Program-made: the position numbers and the translations under genes
Assembly: GCA_050313295.1 (NCBI GenBank)
Contig: JBNPLD010000003.1
Source: S5-A14a sp022766365
GTDB lineage: Bacteria > Bacillota > Clostridia > Peptostreptococcales > Anaerovoracaceae
DNA length: 64,000 bases
Reading direction: 5' to 3' (one strand)
Notes under the pieces: model-generated
What the model was told of the DNA's origin: nothing
What the model saw: only the letters and a program-made list of their open reading frames with translations
The model's database searches: none
Part shown: one piece after another, positions 44,653-54,002 of the stretch
Layout: each line of letters opens with the position of its first letter
Position numbering within the stretch: position 1 is the stretch's first letter

Positions 44653-46305
44653 TTACTTAATATATTTTTGTGCACCTTCGATAATTTCCTTATTTATTCC
44701 TAACATCTTTGCAATGTTAAGTGCATCTTTAGGAACTTCTCGGTTCCCCTTTACAACATCAAGGCTATAATCCATGTATTTCCCGATGATATCGATTCTC
44801 TCTCGTCTGTTTGCATACCTGATTTCCTTGTCAAGTTTACTGAAATCAACTCCCTTGAGGCCACGAACCTGCATGTTTGTAACTCCCTCATCCTCGGTTA
44901 CCGTCTCAAAATGAGTCGTAATTAAAGAGATGTACGGTCTGTCCTTAAGATAATCAACCAGGCTCCTGGTCAGAGCCAGACCTTCAACAGGGTTGGTTCC
45001 ACTGGCAATTTCATCTATCAATAACATGGATCTATCCACGCTGTTGTCCAAAATTTCTTTAAGTTCTTCCATCTCGCTTCCAAAGCTTGATAAACCCCTC
45101 TCAACCGATTGGCTATCTCCGATGAGCATTTGCATATATCCGGAAAGTCCGATTTTAGCCTCTTCGCATGGAACAAAAAACCCATACTGTGCCATGAGTG
45201 CTATCATCCCCGAAAGCTTAAGAGAAATAGTCTTACCTCCCATATTCGCTCCTGTGATGCAACTCACCCCCGACTTCAATGACATTGAAATAGGTTTATA
45301 TTTTTTCCCTTTGGAGCTCAGAACCTCCTCAACCTGAAGATGTCTGGCATTCTTAAATTCAATGACATGCTCCTTGACAATCTCAGGTCGGACACATTTC
45401 TTTTCGTCTGCAAAAATAGCCCTTCCCATCATCAGATCGAGGGCAGCAATTCTGTCAATATTCGAAAGCAAAACATCTGTATGTTTGGCTATTGCCTTTG
45501 AAAGACCTTCGAGTACCTTCAGCTCCTCATCTTCTATTTCAGTTGTAATGTCCTCTATTTCGTTGATGATTTTAAGTGCTTCAGGCGTCGGCTTCAGTTC
45601 AAATGATGCAGTCAGGTGATCCTCTCCAACCATTGCAAGTTCAGGAATCCCGTCTATGATTTTGTAGTCGGTACATGACTTGGACAAAACAATGTCAAAT
45701 TTCGGAGTAAGTGTAATGCCATATTTGTGTTTGATCTCATCCTTTGTAGCACGTTGCATCTTCCTTGCTTTCTTTTCAAGGTCCTTACGTTTTCTTCGCA
45801 TCTCTGCAAGTTTTGGAGAAAACTCATCGTATACATAGAATGTGTGAATCCTGTCATGCCTGGGATCCAGAATGTCAAGAACGTTCTCAACATCCTCAAG
45901 AATATATTCATCGGGGATACTTATTCCGGCCTCCATGACATTTGCCATTTCTCCCCTTATTCTCGTCATCTGTATGAGCAGTGACTTAAGCTCAAAGAAC
46001 TCAACAGCTGAAAGAGTGTTACCTGATGCTCTTGTTATCGAAAACCTGCAGTCCTTCATTTCCATGAAGAATTCGCTTATCCTCTCTACGGACTTAGGTG
46101 CCTTGACAACAAAATTCACCATTTGTTCAAGCTTATCAAAATGCTCCATGAGAGCATCTTCATCTCCCGGGAAATAAGGCTTCATTTCCTTTATAAGATT
46201 GCTGCTGAATGGAGAATTAAGGACAATATTATCCTTTACATAGTCGAGTCCCGCTTCGTGGCGAGTTTTGACGTTTGCCAATCTTCGATTGTCGTTTTTA
46301 ATCAT
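44653..46305 (-). CDS. kamC: Lysine 5,6-aminomutase reactivase ATPase KamC (MutS-like)
   Basis: MutS-family ATPase without mismatch-recognition domains, 550 residues, encoded in lysine fermentation clusters and assigned as the ATPase part of the system that restores inactivated KamDE. The C-terminal ATPase has Walker A SCITGANMGGKTISLK (about 345-360), Walker B SMLLIDEIASGTNP (about 430) and a downstream ALTRSLVDYL / SLITTHFETV. The N-terminal half is helical. ATG after GAGG. It is 54 bp after kamB, so likely co-expressed. The name rests on context plus family. Confidence 0.92.
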   Translation of the reverse strand: MIKNDNRRLANVKTRHEAGLDYVKDNIVLNSPFSSNLIKEMKPYFPGDEDALMEHFDKLEQMVNFVVKAPKSVERISEFFMEMKDCRFSITRASGNTLSAVEFFELKSLLIQMTRIRGEMANVMEAGISIPDEYILEDVENVLDILDPRHDRIHTFYVYDEFSPKLAEMRRKRKDLEKKARKMQRATKDEIKHKYGITLTPKFDIVLSKSCTDYKIIDGIPELAMVGEDHLTASFELKPTPEALKIINEIEDITTEIEDEELKVLEGLSKAIAKHTDVLLSNIDRIAALDLMMGRAIFADEKKCVRPEIVKEHVIEFKNARHLQVEEVLSSKGKKYKPISMSLKSGVSCITGANMGGKTISLKLSGMIALMAQYGFFVPCEEAKIGLSGYMQMLIGDSQSVERGLSSFGSEMEELKEILDNSVDRSMLLIDEIASGTNPVEGLALTRSLVDYLKDRPYISLITTHFETVTEDEGVTNMQVRGLKGVDFSKLDKEIRYANRRERIDIIGKYMDYSLDVVKGNREVPKDALNIAKMLGINKEIIEGAQKYIK

Positions 46306-46359
46306 GACCTACCTCAATTTATCTCGTGATACCCTCGCCGGGTTAACTCAGGTTATATA

Positions 46360-47376
46360 TTATATCTTAACGTCTATTACCGGAATATCAGGCAAAGCTT
46401 CCTGCATAGCAGAAAGAAGTGCCTCGTGTTCAAAGGTGTATCCGCTGGGAGCCCACGGATTGACCGTTACACATGCCACCTCAATGTTTTCCAGAACCTT
46501 AAGGTTGAATTTTCTTTTTGCAAGTTGCTTCCAGTCCCTCAGACTTATAAATATTTTAGTCGGATCCTTCAATACGAAAGTCACTTTTTTAAATTTTTTC
46601 ACATTTATATCTGCGATAACACTTGCTGTCAGCGCTCCCGGAATATATACATATTCGGTATTATCATCTATCGCTTCATCGATGAACTTGCTGCTTCCCA
46701 ATCCCGTGATGAGATCCAGAATCTCAATTTCTCCATTTTTTACAAGCATAATCTTATCTTCGTGAGCATGCTCGACAATAAGATCCCTCGCCTCACCCTC
46801 CTCAAGTTCAGGAAGTCCGTAAAGGGAAACTACATGGGCAGTTTCCTCAACCACAATTTGCATATTCCTGGACAGCACCGCTCCGGTTGCCATAATTATA
46901 GCGTCAGAGGTTTCAGGAGAAGCGATTGATTTCCTATCGATGGCACCATCTATGAGAATCAGATCACAACCATGCTTCATCATCTCCTCACACAGCTCCT
47001 TGCTGCCCGCTGTGGACATGGCCCCGGCAATCTGAACATAGCCTGCATCCTGCACCTTACAAATCAGAAGTTCACCCATAGGGGTAGTATACTTTGATTT
47101 CCAAAGTATCTCAAGTCCTGCATCGGCTGCATCAAAAAGCTGCATGGGAATCGATACAATCGTATCCTCATACAGGTATATCCTCGGTTTTTCCGTCAAT
47201 GTGACAACATCCTCTGATTCACCATCTCGACCTGTTGATGTGATACCGAGAACAACATCTTCATCGTAGGCTTCCTCAATAAAATAATTGAGTGCCGTAG
47301 TTTTTCCGGCATTTTTAGACATGCCAACTATAGATAATGTCTCGTATTTATCCGCTAATTCCCTCATTAAATCCAT
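46360..47376 (-). CDS. kamB: Lysine 5,6-aminomutase reactivase subunit KamB
   Basis: 338-residue P-loop protein of the kam cluster: Walker A SIVGMSKNAGKTTALN near residue 20, then CDLILIDGAIDRKSIASPETSDAIIMATGAVLSR near 140. Works with KamC to reactivate lysine 5,6-aminomutase, which loses its cobalamin cofactor during turnover. First of the coupled kamB-C-D-E genes. A short hairpin at 47430-47450 separates it from kamA. The molecular role of each residue block is not established. Confidence 0.9.
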   Translation of the reverse strand: MDLMRELADKYETLSIVGMSKNAGKTTALNYFIEEAYDEDVVLGITSTGRDGESEDVVTLTEKPRIYLYEDTIVSIPMQLFDAADAGLEILWKSKYTTPMGELLICKVQDAGYVQIAGAMSTAGSKELCEEMMKHGCDLILIDGAIDRKSIASPETSDAIIMATGAVLSRNMQIVVEETAHVVSLYGLPELEEGEARDLIVEHAHEDKIMLVKNGEIEILDLITGLGSSKFIDEAIDDNTEYVYIPGALTASVIADINVKKFKKVTFVLKDPTKIFISLRDWKQLAKRKFNLKVLENIEVACVTVNPWAPSGYTFEHEALLSAMQEALPDIPVIDVKI

Positions 47377-47429
47377 AGTTCACATTTCCCCAAATACTTT
47401 CTTTATCTTTTAACATAACAATGTCCTCA

Positions 47430-47450
47430 AGGAAGGCATAAAGCCTTCCT
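47430..47450 (-). terminator. Hairpin between kamA and kamB
   Basis: Perfect 8-bp arms AGGAAGGC and GCCTTCCT with a 5-nt loop, 24 bp after the kamA stop. No U tract follows on the minus strand, so it is more likely an mRNA-processing or stability element than a full terminator. Confidence 0.5.
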
Positions 47451-47473
47451 CTACGGACGTGAATTCAAAATTT

Positions 47474-48733
47474 TTATTTCTCGTTTCTCTTATGTCTGGC
47501 CAGATTTGCAGGCTCCATTGACTTGATCTGAAGTCCTTCACCAAGGGCAGAAACACCCTGATAATCATACTTCTTCCTTCCCTGACAATAGTCACACTGA
47601 CACTCAAGTTCAGGGAGTCTTGGCTGGGTGTATGTTGTGATAACGCCCTCATAGTTTCTAAGGATTACCTTATCAGGAGTCTCAGAAATAACATACTGAG
47701 GCATTACAGGAGTCTTACCACCACCGCCTGGAGCGTCAACAACAAATGTAGGCACACAGTATCCCGAGGTATGACCTCTCAGGCCTTCAATGATTTCAAT
47801 ACCTTTAGCAACAGTTGTTCTAAAGTGTTCAATACCGATTGAAAGGTCGCAGATGTAGATGTAGTAAGGTCTTACTCTGTTCTTAGCCAGTTCCTGTACT
47901 AACTCCCTCATGATGTGCTTGCAATCGTTAATGCCTCTCAAAAGAACTGACTGGTTACCAAGAGGAATTCCGGCATCTGCCATCTTTCTCAGGGCTTCCC
48001 TTGATGTATCAGTAATTTCCTTCGGATGGTTAAAGTGTGTGTTGAGCCAGATTGGGTGATACTTCTTAAGCATGTTAACAAGCTTATCTGTTATACGCAT
48101 AGGCATTACAACAGGAGTTCTTGAACCGATTCTCACGATTTCAACATGAGGAATCTTTCTAAGTTCACTAATGATGTACTCGAGTGTATCATCTTCTACG
48201 CAAAGAGCATCTCCACCTGATAGAAGAACGTCTCTTACTACCGGAGTCCTTCTGATGTAATCAATACATGCATCGATATCTTCTCTTGATCTTGCACCGT
48301 CAGTTTCACCTGCAAGTCTTCTTCTCGTACAATGTCTGCAGTACATTGAACACTGGTCAGTAATCAAAAACAGAACTCTGTCAGGATATCTGTGAGTAAG
48401 TCCCGGTGCAGGGGAGTCAGCGTCCTCATGTAGCGGGTCAGCATCGTCAGCCTCTGATCTGTGCATTTCTGCAAGCGTAGGAACAGCCTGCATTCTAACA
48501 GGACATCGAGGATCGTCAGGATCCATTAGTGAAGCATAGTAAGGAGTAATCCCAACTCTGAATCCTCCCATTACCTTCTGAATATCTTCCTTTTCCTGCT
48601 CTGTAAGGTTTACAACCTGTGCAATATCTTCTACAGTTGATAGTCTGTGGGAAACCTGCCAGTGCCAATCGTTCCACTGTTCATCAGTGACATCCTTAAA
48701 TAGAGGAATGTCTTTCCAATTTCTAACAGCCAT
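47474..48733 (-). CDS. kamA: Lysine 2,3-aminomutase
   Basis: Radical SAM, PLP- and 4Fe-4S-dependent enzyme converting L-lysine to L-beta-lysine, the first step of lysine fermentation. 419 residues. The cluster motif CSMYCRHC (CxxxCxxC, about residues 134-141) sits in LFLITDQCSMYCRHCTRRR; the PLP lysine lies in the FVVDAPGGGGKTPVMP loop (about 335-345); and a C-terminal CxCxxC-type zinc motif reads CQCDYCQGRKK. ATG after AAGGAG. It lies between kdd1 and kamB on the same strand. Confidence 0.98.
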   Translation of the reverse strand: MAVRNWKDIPLFKDVTDEQWNDWHWQVSHRLSTVEDIAQVVNLTEQEKEDIQKVMGGFRVGITPYYASLMDPDDPRCPVRMQAVPTLAEMHRSEADDADPLHEDADSPAPGLTHRYPDRVLFLITDQCSMYCRHCTRRRLAGETDGARSREDIDACIDYIRRTPVVRDVLLSGGDALCVEDDTLEYIISELRKIPHVEIVRIGSRTPVVMPMRITDKLVNMLKKYHPIWLNTHFNHPKEITDTSREALRKMADAGIPLGNQSVLLRGINDCKHIMRELVQELAKNRVRPYYIYICDLSIGIEHFRTTVAKGIEIIEGLRGHTSGYCVPTFVVDAPGGGGKTPVMPQYVISETPDKVILRNYEGVITTYTQPRLPELECQCDYCQGRKKYDYQGVSALGEGLQIKSMEPANLARHKRNEK

Positions 48734-48924
48734 AATCTTTTTCTCCTTATATTGAACTTAATATATTAGTGATAATTTATAGAAACCTTTCGGGGAAACC
48801 ATCATTCATTCTTTCAGAAAGTCCATCTATTAAGTCAAATGCCGTTCTTCCTGCTCTTAATCCAAGTTAAATACCAATCCTCTCAGATATAAAGTGATGC
48901 TAGGCCTCCTCCAAAAGTCATTTC

Positions 48925-48967
48925 TCAAAAACATACCCCGCCCGGATCTTGGCAAGCCCGAGCAGGG
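48925..48967 (-). terminator. Probable terminator of kdd1
   Basis: Imperfect GC-rich hairpin (left arm CCCTGCTCGG, right arm CCGGGCGGGG on the minus strand) followed by TATGTTTTTGAG. It lies 39 bp after the kdd1 stop, so kamA may have its own promoter or depend on read-through. Confidence 0.6.
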
Positions 48968-49005
48968 ATAATATTCAATTGCAATTGCTTGCACATGTGT
49001 AGGAC

Positions 49006-50040
49006 TTATGCGTACATCTCCTTGAACAGATTTCTCAGACCTTCGTGTTCTCTAAGAATCTGTAAAGTAATCTCAGCGTGACCCTTAGTATATCCGTTTC
49101 CGATGATCATGTCAACGTCCTTGCCAACACCCTCAGCACCCAGAGCTGCCTTTGTGAAGCTTGTAGCCATGGAGAAGAAGTATACAAGTCCTCCATCCTT
49201 ACAAGCAAGTATTGAAGCCATCTCTGTGTTCTCAATGTTAACATTATTGATTACGATATCGCACAACTCTCCGTCAGTAAGCTCCATAATCTTATTGTAC
49301 ATTGCAACGGCATCAGTAGCATCAAGATGGAAGTATTCGTCAGCAAGATTAAGTTTTCTGGCTCTATCCTCAGACTTCTGAGAACCACCGCAGCAAATAA
49401 CCTTACCTGTAACTCCTGCTCTCTTCTTTGCTTCGTAAAGGCAAAGGAGTCCGGACTTTCCGCCACCACCGATTACAAGAACAGTATTGCCCGGCTTAAC
49501 AAGCTTAGCAGTCTGAGCCGGAGCACCTGCAACGTCAAGAGCTGACAGTGCAAGACCTTCAGGCATATCATCAGGAAGTTTTGCATAGATACCACTCTGG
49601 AACAAAATAGCCTTACCCTTAATATCAACTTGGTCGATGTCGGGTCTGATTTCCAAAATTTCATCAATTACCAGTGGAGTCAATGAAAGTGAAACCAGCG
49701 TTGCAATCTTGTCTCCAACCTTAAGGTCTCCAACGTAGTTATCCCCGATTTCTGCAACGGTACCTATAAGCATTCCGCCTGAACCTGTCCATGGGTTCTT
49801 GTGCTTTCCTGCTTTCTCAACGATACCAAGCATAATCTTCTTGATTTCCTCAACATCTCCACCTGCTCTCTTTTCAATTTCTGTAAAAGAAGCAGAGTCA
49901 ATGTTAAGAGTCTTAACATCAATCAGAACTTCATTATCATAAATTTCCATTGTGTTGTCAATTACATCAGCCGGCTGTGGTAGAACACCTTTTGGTGAAA
50001 TAACACGATGAGTTCCGTAAGGGCATCCTTTTTTCTGCAT
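49006..50040 (-). CDS. kdd: L-erythro-3,5-diaminohexanoate dehydrogenase (copy 1)
   Basis: NAD-dependent oxidative deaminase of lysine fermentation: turns 3,5-diaminohexanoate into 5-amino-3-oxohexanoate. 344 residues, typical. The N-terminal half is GroES/ADH-like, and the Rossmann glycine motif VIGGGGKSG lies at 189-197. The conserved opening PYGTHRVISPKGVLPQPADVIDN is shared with copy 2 and, more loosely, with the regulator at 57.9-60.0 kb. ATG after GAGGAGG. It is preceded by a sigma-A promoter and an upstream pair of repeats, and followed by kamA. Confidence 0.96.
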   Translation of the reverse strand: MQKKGCPYGTHRVISPKGVLPQPADVIDNTMEIYDNEVLIDVKTLNIDSASFTEIEKRAGGDVEEIKKIMLGIVEKAGKHKNPWTGSGGMLIGTVAEIGDNYVGDLKVGDKIATLVSLSLTPLVIDEILEIRPDIDQVDIKGKAILFQSGIYAKLPDDMPEGLALSALDVAGAPAQTAKLVKPGNTVLVIGGGGKSGLLCLYEAKKRAGVTGKVICCGGSQKSEDRARKLNLADEYFHLDATDAVAMYNKIMELTDGELCDIVINNVNIENTEMASILACKDGGLVYFFSMATSFTKAALGAEGVGKDVDMIIGNGYTKGHAEITLQILREHEGLRNLFKEMYA

Positions 50041-50092
50041 AGTTTCTTCCTCCTCTTAAAACAAATAAGTATTTTTCTCAACTTTTAGATAC

Positions 50093-50121
50093 ATTATATC
50101 TACTTTGCAATTCATTGTCTA
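50093..50121 (-). promoter_or_regulatory. Sigma-A promoter of kdd copy 1
   Basis: Minus strand TAGACA (50116-50121), a 17-bp spacer, perfect TATAAT (50093-50098), 52 bp before the start codon. Further upstream are two near-identical 12-mers AAATCGGTTCAT (50174-50185) and AAATCGATTCAT (50192-50203), 18 bp apart, which may be activator sites. Confidence 0.7.
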
Positions 50122-50225
50122 TTTAGCAAAAGAAAAATTTTTGAAACAAATTTAAAAAATAACAATTGAACACAAATCGGTTCATATGGCTAAATCGATT
50201 CATTCGACCATTGTTTCAGCCTTCA

Positions 50226-50260
50226 AAAAATAGAAAACCGCCGGAACACTTCCGGCAGTT
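50226..50260 (-). terminator. Terminator of the opp operon
   Basis: Arms GCCGGAA (50240-50246) and TTCCGGC (50250-50256) with a 3-nt loop, extended by CTG/CGG pairing; on the minus strand followed by TTTTCTATTTTTT. It is 81 bp after the oppA stop. Confidence 0.88.
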
Positions 50261-50340
50261 CTCTATCTATGTTTTCTAAATGGATTAAGAAAAACACTGT
50301 TTTGTTGTTGCGGCCTAAATTCCCAATCCGAAATAAGACT

Positions 50341-51960
50341 TTAAATTCCTGTCATGTTACCAAAGAAGTAATAGCCGAGAGGAGTGTAGTATAGTCCCTT
50401 TTCTCCGTCTTGAATCATGCGCTTGCTCGTATAGAAGTACAGAGGTGCTACAACATTGTCATCAGCAACCAACATCTTCTCTGCATCATGCAAAGTCTTC
50501 ATTCTCTTCTCTGGATCCTTCTCTGCCTTAGCTGTCTGAATCAGTGCATCATATGCAGGATTCTCATACTTAGCATCGTTGTTTCCACCGCCTGTGATGA
50601 ACATATCAAGGAATGTCATCGGATCATTGTAGTCACCTACCCAACCATGTCTTGCAATTAGGTAGTTACCCTGTTTCCTGTCGTTCAGGAATACGTTCCA
50701 CTCCTGATTCTGCAGGTTAACAGTTACGCCCAGCTTCTCTTGCCACATGTTCTGCAGAGCTTCTGCAATAGCCTTATGGTTGGCATCTGTGTTGTATAGA
50801 TAGTCAACAGATGGGAATCCCTGACCATCAGGATATCCTGCTTCTGCCATTAGCTTCTTAGCCTTTTCACAGTTTGCATCATAATCCTTCTTATCAACAC
50901 TATAATAATCTCCTCCAACCTTTCTAAAGTCATCACCGTTAACACCCTTGGCATCGTTGATTCCCTTAGGCACATATGCTCCGGCAGGGATTTCACCGGT
51001 TCCGGCTACTTCACTTACGATGAAGTTTCTGTCGATTACAAGTGAGAACGCCTCTCTTACCTTAGGATTGTCAAATGGTGCCTTCTTGTTGTTGAAGCAC
51101 ACGAAATAAGTTCCGATCTGAGGATCAACCTTCAATGTCTTATCCTTCAAAAGTGCCTTAACTTCATCAGGTGGAACCTGGTTAATAAAATCAAGTTCAC
51201 CGGACTTAAATGCTGCATACATTGCATTTGTATCGTCCATCAGATGGAAAACCAATTTTTTGGTTTTAACTTTATCCTTATCATAGTAATTTTCGTTTGG
51301 TTCCATTACAATCTTGGAGTTTCTCTTCCTTTCAGTCATCTTGAAAGGACCGTTAGAAACATAGGTATCAGGTGAGTTCGTCCACTTATCACCATTCTTC
51401 TCGATAATTTCCTGCTTTACAGGTGAAGTTGCAGGGAATGCACAGATCTCTTCAAAGTATGGAGTAAGTTTTGCCAACTTAACCTTGAAAGTCTGATCGT
51501 CCGGAGCTTCGATATCCAGAACTTTATCCTCACTGTCATAACCGGAAACCATATCCAGCATGTACTCATAATCAGCGCCTGTTTCAGGCTTTACTAATCT
51601 ATTCCATGCATATACGAAGTCCTTCGCTGTCAACGGAGATCCATCACTCCATTTTAGACCCTTTCTCAGGTGGAATGTCCACTCCAGCTGGTCATCAGAA
51701 ACATCCCAGCTCTCTGCCATACCGGGAACAAGCTTTGCGTGTCCCTTTCCGTCGTCCGCCCATTTAACCAGTCCCTCGAAAGTGTGAAGGTTCATAGTTC
51801 CTCCATCAAGAGATGTGCTAAGTGCAGGATCGATAGAATCCGGCTCCGATGCAATAGATACGTCCATTACACCGTCTCCGCCCTTTGCACTGTTGCTTCC
51901 GCAAGCTGCAAAGGCGAATACCATGCAAAATATCATGGCGGTTAATAATGCCTTCTTCAT
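50341..51960 (-). CDS. oppA: Oligopeptide ABC transporter, substrate-binding lipoprotein
   Basis: Extracellular solute-binding protein family 5 (OppA/DppA), 539 residues. It has a lipoprotein signal (MKKALLTAMIFCMVFAFAAC, lipobox FAAC, lipidated Cys about residue 20), so it is membrane anchored. The body shows the family features WTFHLRKGLKWSDGSPLTAKDFVYAWNRLV and the C-terminal hinge region. It binds peptides and hands them to OppBCDF. It is last in the order B-C-D-F-A. Its location between two lysine degradation genes suggests uptake of lysine-containing peptides; this is inference. Confidence 0.95.
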   Translation of the reverse strand: MKKALLTAMIFCMVFAFAACGSNSAKGGDGVMDVSIASEPDSIDPALSTSLDGGTMNLHTFEGLVKWADDGKGHAKLVPGMAESWDVSDDQLEWTFHLRKGLKWSDGSPLTAKDFVYAWNRLVKPETGADYEYMLDMVSGYDSEDKVLDIEAPDDQTFKVKLAKLTPYFEEICAFPATSPVKQEIIEKNGDKWTNSPDTYVSNGPFKMTERKRNSKIVMEPNENYYDKDKVKTKKLVFHLMDDTNAMYAAFKSGELDFINQVPPDEVKALLKDKTLKVDPQIGTYFVCFNNKKAPFDNPKVREAFSLVIDRNFIVSEVAGTGEIPAGAYVPKGINDAKGVNGDDFRKVGGDYYSVDKKDYDANCEKAKKLMAEAGYPDGQGFPSVDYLYNTDANHKAIAEALQNMWQEKLGVTVNLQNQEWNVFLNDRKQGNYLIARHGWVGDYNDPMTFLDMFITGGGNNDAKYENPAYDALIQTAKAEKDPEKRMKTLHDAEKMLVADDNVVAPLYFYTSKRMIQDGEKGLYYTPLGYYFFGNMTGI

Positions 51961-52021
51961 AAAATTTCCTCCTTATTATGAATTCTCTATAACCATGAGT
52001 ACATTATTACTCAATAGCTAA

Positions 52022-53005
52022 CTAAACGTTGTGGCAAGCCACATAATGCCCCGGCCTGGCTTCTCTCCACTCCGGTACATCCGACTTGCAATTTTCCGTA
52101 GCAAAGGGACATCGAGTATGGAACTTACATCCCTTAGGCGGATCCATAGGGCTTGGAATTTCACCCTGCAAAATAATTCTATGCTTTTTGCGATTTGCTT
52201 CAGGATCGGGAATAGGTACAGCAGACAGTAAAGTCTTAGTATATGGGTGAAGAGGGTCATCATACATTTCCCTACCGTTTCCCAGTTCCACCATATTGCC
52301 CAGGTACATGACTCCGATCCTGTCTGAAATATGTCTTACCACAGATAAGTCGTGGGCTATAAATAGATAAGTTAATCCCAGCTCGTCCTGCATATCCTCA
52401 AGCATATTTACAACCTGAGATTGTATCGATACATCCAATGCAGATATCGGCTCATCGCAGACGATAAATTCCGGTTCTACAGCCAAAGCCCTTGCAATAC
52501 CGATTCTCTGCTGTTGCCCACCCGAAAATTCATGCGGGTATCTGTTTGAATGCTCACTGTTAAGCCCAACCATCTCCAAAAGCTCGTTAATCCGTCCGGC
52601 TCTTTCTTTTCCCTGATGAAGTTTATGAATATCAAGAGCCTCCCCTACTATTTCTCCTACTGTCATTCTTGGGTCGAGAGAAGCCGAAGGGTCTTGAAAA
52701 ATTATCTGCATTCTCCTTCTATACGACATCATGTTAGGATTAGCCTTCCCTTTCTCATCATCGTATATAGGTTCTCCATCGTATATAATCTTACCTGCTG
52801 TAGGTTCGTACAGACGCAAAACAGTTCTTCCCAATGTAGTTTTCCCGCATCCGGACTCCCCTACCAACCCGAAGGTTTCACCTCGTTTGATATCGAACGT
52901 AACTCCGTCGACAGCATATACTGTCTTCTGTGGTCCGATACCCCCTTGAAGTTTGAAATGTTTCTTCAGATTTCTTATTTCTAACAGATTATTACTACTA
53001 TTCAT
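52022..53005 (-). CDS. oppF: Oligopeptide ABC transporter ATPase OppF
   Basis: Cytoplasmic ATPase powering peptide import, about 327 residues. Walker A GLVGESGCGKTTLGR, signature FSGGQQQRIGIARAL, Walker B FIVCDEPISALD, H-loop IAHDLSVV; the C-terminal oligopeptide extension contains GCKFHTRCPFATENC, an Fe-S/Cys motif usual for OppF/DppF. The start ATG 53005 overlaps the oppD end by 8 bp; a longer frame to 53074 is inside oppD and rejected. Confidence 0.95.
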   Translation of the reverse strand: MNSSNNLLEIRNLKKHFKLQGGIGPQKTVYAVDGVTFDIKRGETFGLVGESGCGKTTLGRTVLRLYEPTAGKIIYDGEPIYDDEKGKANPNMMSYRRRMQIIFQDPSASLDPRMTVGEIVGEALDIHKLHQGKERAGRINELLEMVGLNSEHSNRYPHEFSGGQQQRIGIARALAVEPEFIVCDEPISALDVSIQSQVVNMLEDMQDELGLTYLFIAHDLSVVRHISDRIGVMYLGNMVELGNGREMYDDPLHPYTKTLLSAVPIPDPEANRKKHRIILQGEIPSPMDPPKGCKFHTRCPFATENCKSDVPEWREARPGHYVACHNV

Positions 53006-53993
53006 GATTCGCCTCCCCTGCCGGTTTTGATGCCAGTAGCCAGCAACTTGATCTGTGTCCGTTGCCGAGATCAATCGTAGGCGGCTCTTTACGCAGACAT
53101 ATGTTCATGCAATATTCACATCTCGCTCCGAATCCACACCCTTCAGGAGGGTTGAGCATATCAACAGGATTGCCCTCAATAGGTATAAGTCTCTCATATT
53201 CATCAGCGTCAACCCTTGGCATCGATCTCATCAATCCAAGTGTATATGGATGTGACGGGTTGTAAAATATATCATCAACAGTGCCCTGCTCCACTATTTT
53301 CCCGGCATACATTACAGAAACCTTGTCACATACCTCAGCTACCACTCCCAAATTATGGGTGATGAAAATCACCGACATCTTTCTCTCTTTTTGAAGCTTT
53401 CTGATAAGCTCCAAAATCTGTGCCTGGATAGTAACATCAAGTGCAGTTGTAGGCTCATCTGCTATGAGCAGCATCGGGTCGCATACCAGACCCATCGCAA
53501 TCATAACTCGCTGCCGCATTCCTCCGGAAAGCTCATGGGGATATTGCTTCATTCTCTTGTCAGGATTGTTAATTCCAACAAGCTCCAGCATCTCCACTGC
53601 CTTATCCCATGCTACTTTCTTTTCAATCTTCTGATGGCATAGGAGAGCTTCGGTCAACTGATTGCCAATTGTATATACAGGATTTAAGCATGTCATAGGA
53701 TTCTGGAAAATCATGCTTACCTTATTCCCTCTGAATTTTTCCATCTGTTCCGGAGTGTAGTTCAGTATATTCTCCCCTTCAAATATAACTTCTCCTCCAA
53801 TTACCTTACCCGGACTCTGAAGCAGGCCGATTATTGTATATGCCTCAACACTCTTGCCGGATCCTGACTCACCGACAATTCCCATGATTTCTCCGTGGTT
53901 TATATCATAGCTGATACCCCCCACAGCCTTAACCTCTCCCGCATGGGTAAAGAAGGAGACCTTCAAGTCTTTGATTTCTAAAAGTTTATCCAT
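52998..53993 (-). CDS. oppD: Oligopeptide ABC transporter ATPase OppD
   Basis: Second ATPase of the importer, 331 residues. Walker A GIVGESGSGKSVEAYT, signature LSGGMRQRVMIAM, Walker B LLIADEPTTALD, H-loop THNLGVV, and a C-terminal Cys region GCGFGARCEYCMNICLRKEPP. ATG after AAGGAGG. Ends overlapping oppF, so coupled. Confidence 0.96.
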   Translation of the reverse strand: MDKLLEIKDLKVSFFTHAGEVKAVGGISYDINHGEIMGIVGESGSGKSVEAYTIIGLLQSPGKVIGGEVIFEGENILNYTPEQMEKFRGNKVSMIFQNPMTCLNPVYTIGNQLTEALLCHQKIEKKVAWDKAVEMLELVGINNPDKRMKQYPHELSGGMRQRVMIAMGLVCDPMLLIADEPTTALDVTIQAQILELIRKLQKERKMSVIFITHNLGVVAEVCDKVSVMYAGKIVEQGTVDDIFYNPSHPYTLGLMRSMPRVDADEYERLIPIEGNPVDMLNPPEGCGFGARCEYCMNICLRKEPPTIDLGNGHRSSCWLLASKPAGEANHE

Positions 53994-54002
53994 AAGTCCT
54001 CC

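Noticed and set aside
50105..50121. TTGCA at the kdd1 promoter considered as a sigma-54 -12 element
   Set aside because: The -24 position reads TAGACA without GG; the same stretch is a good sigma-A promoter.
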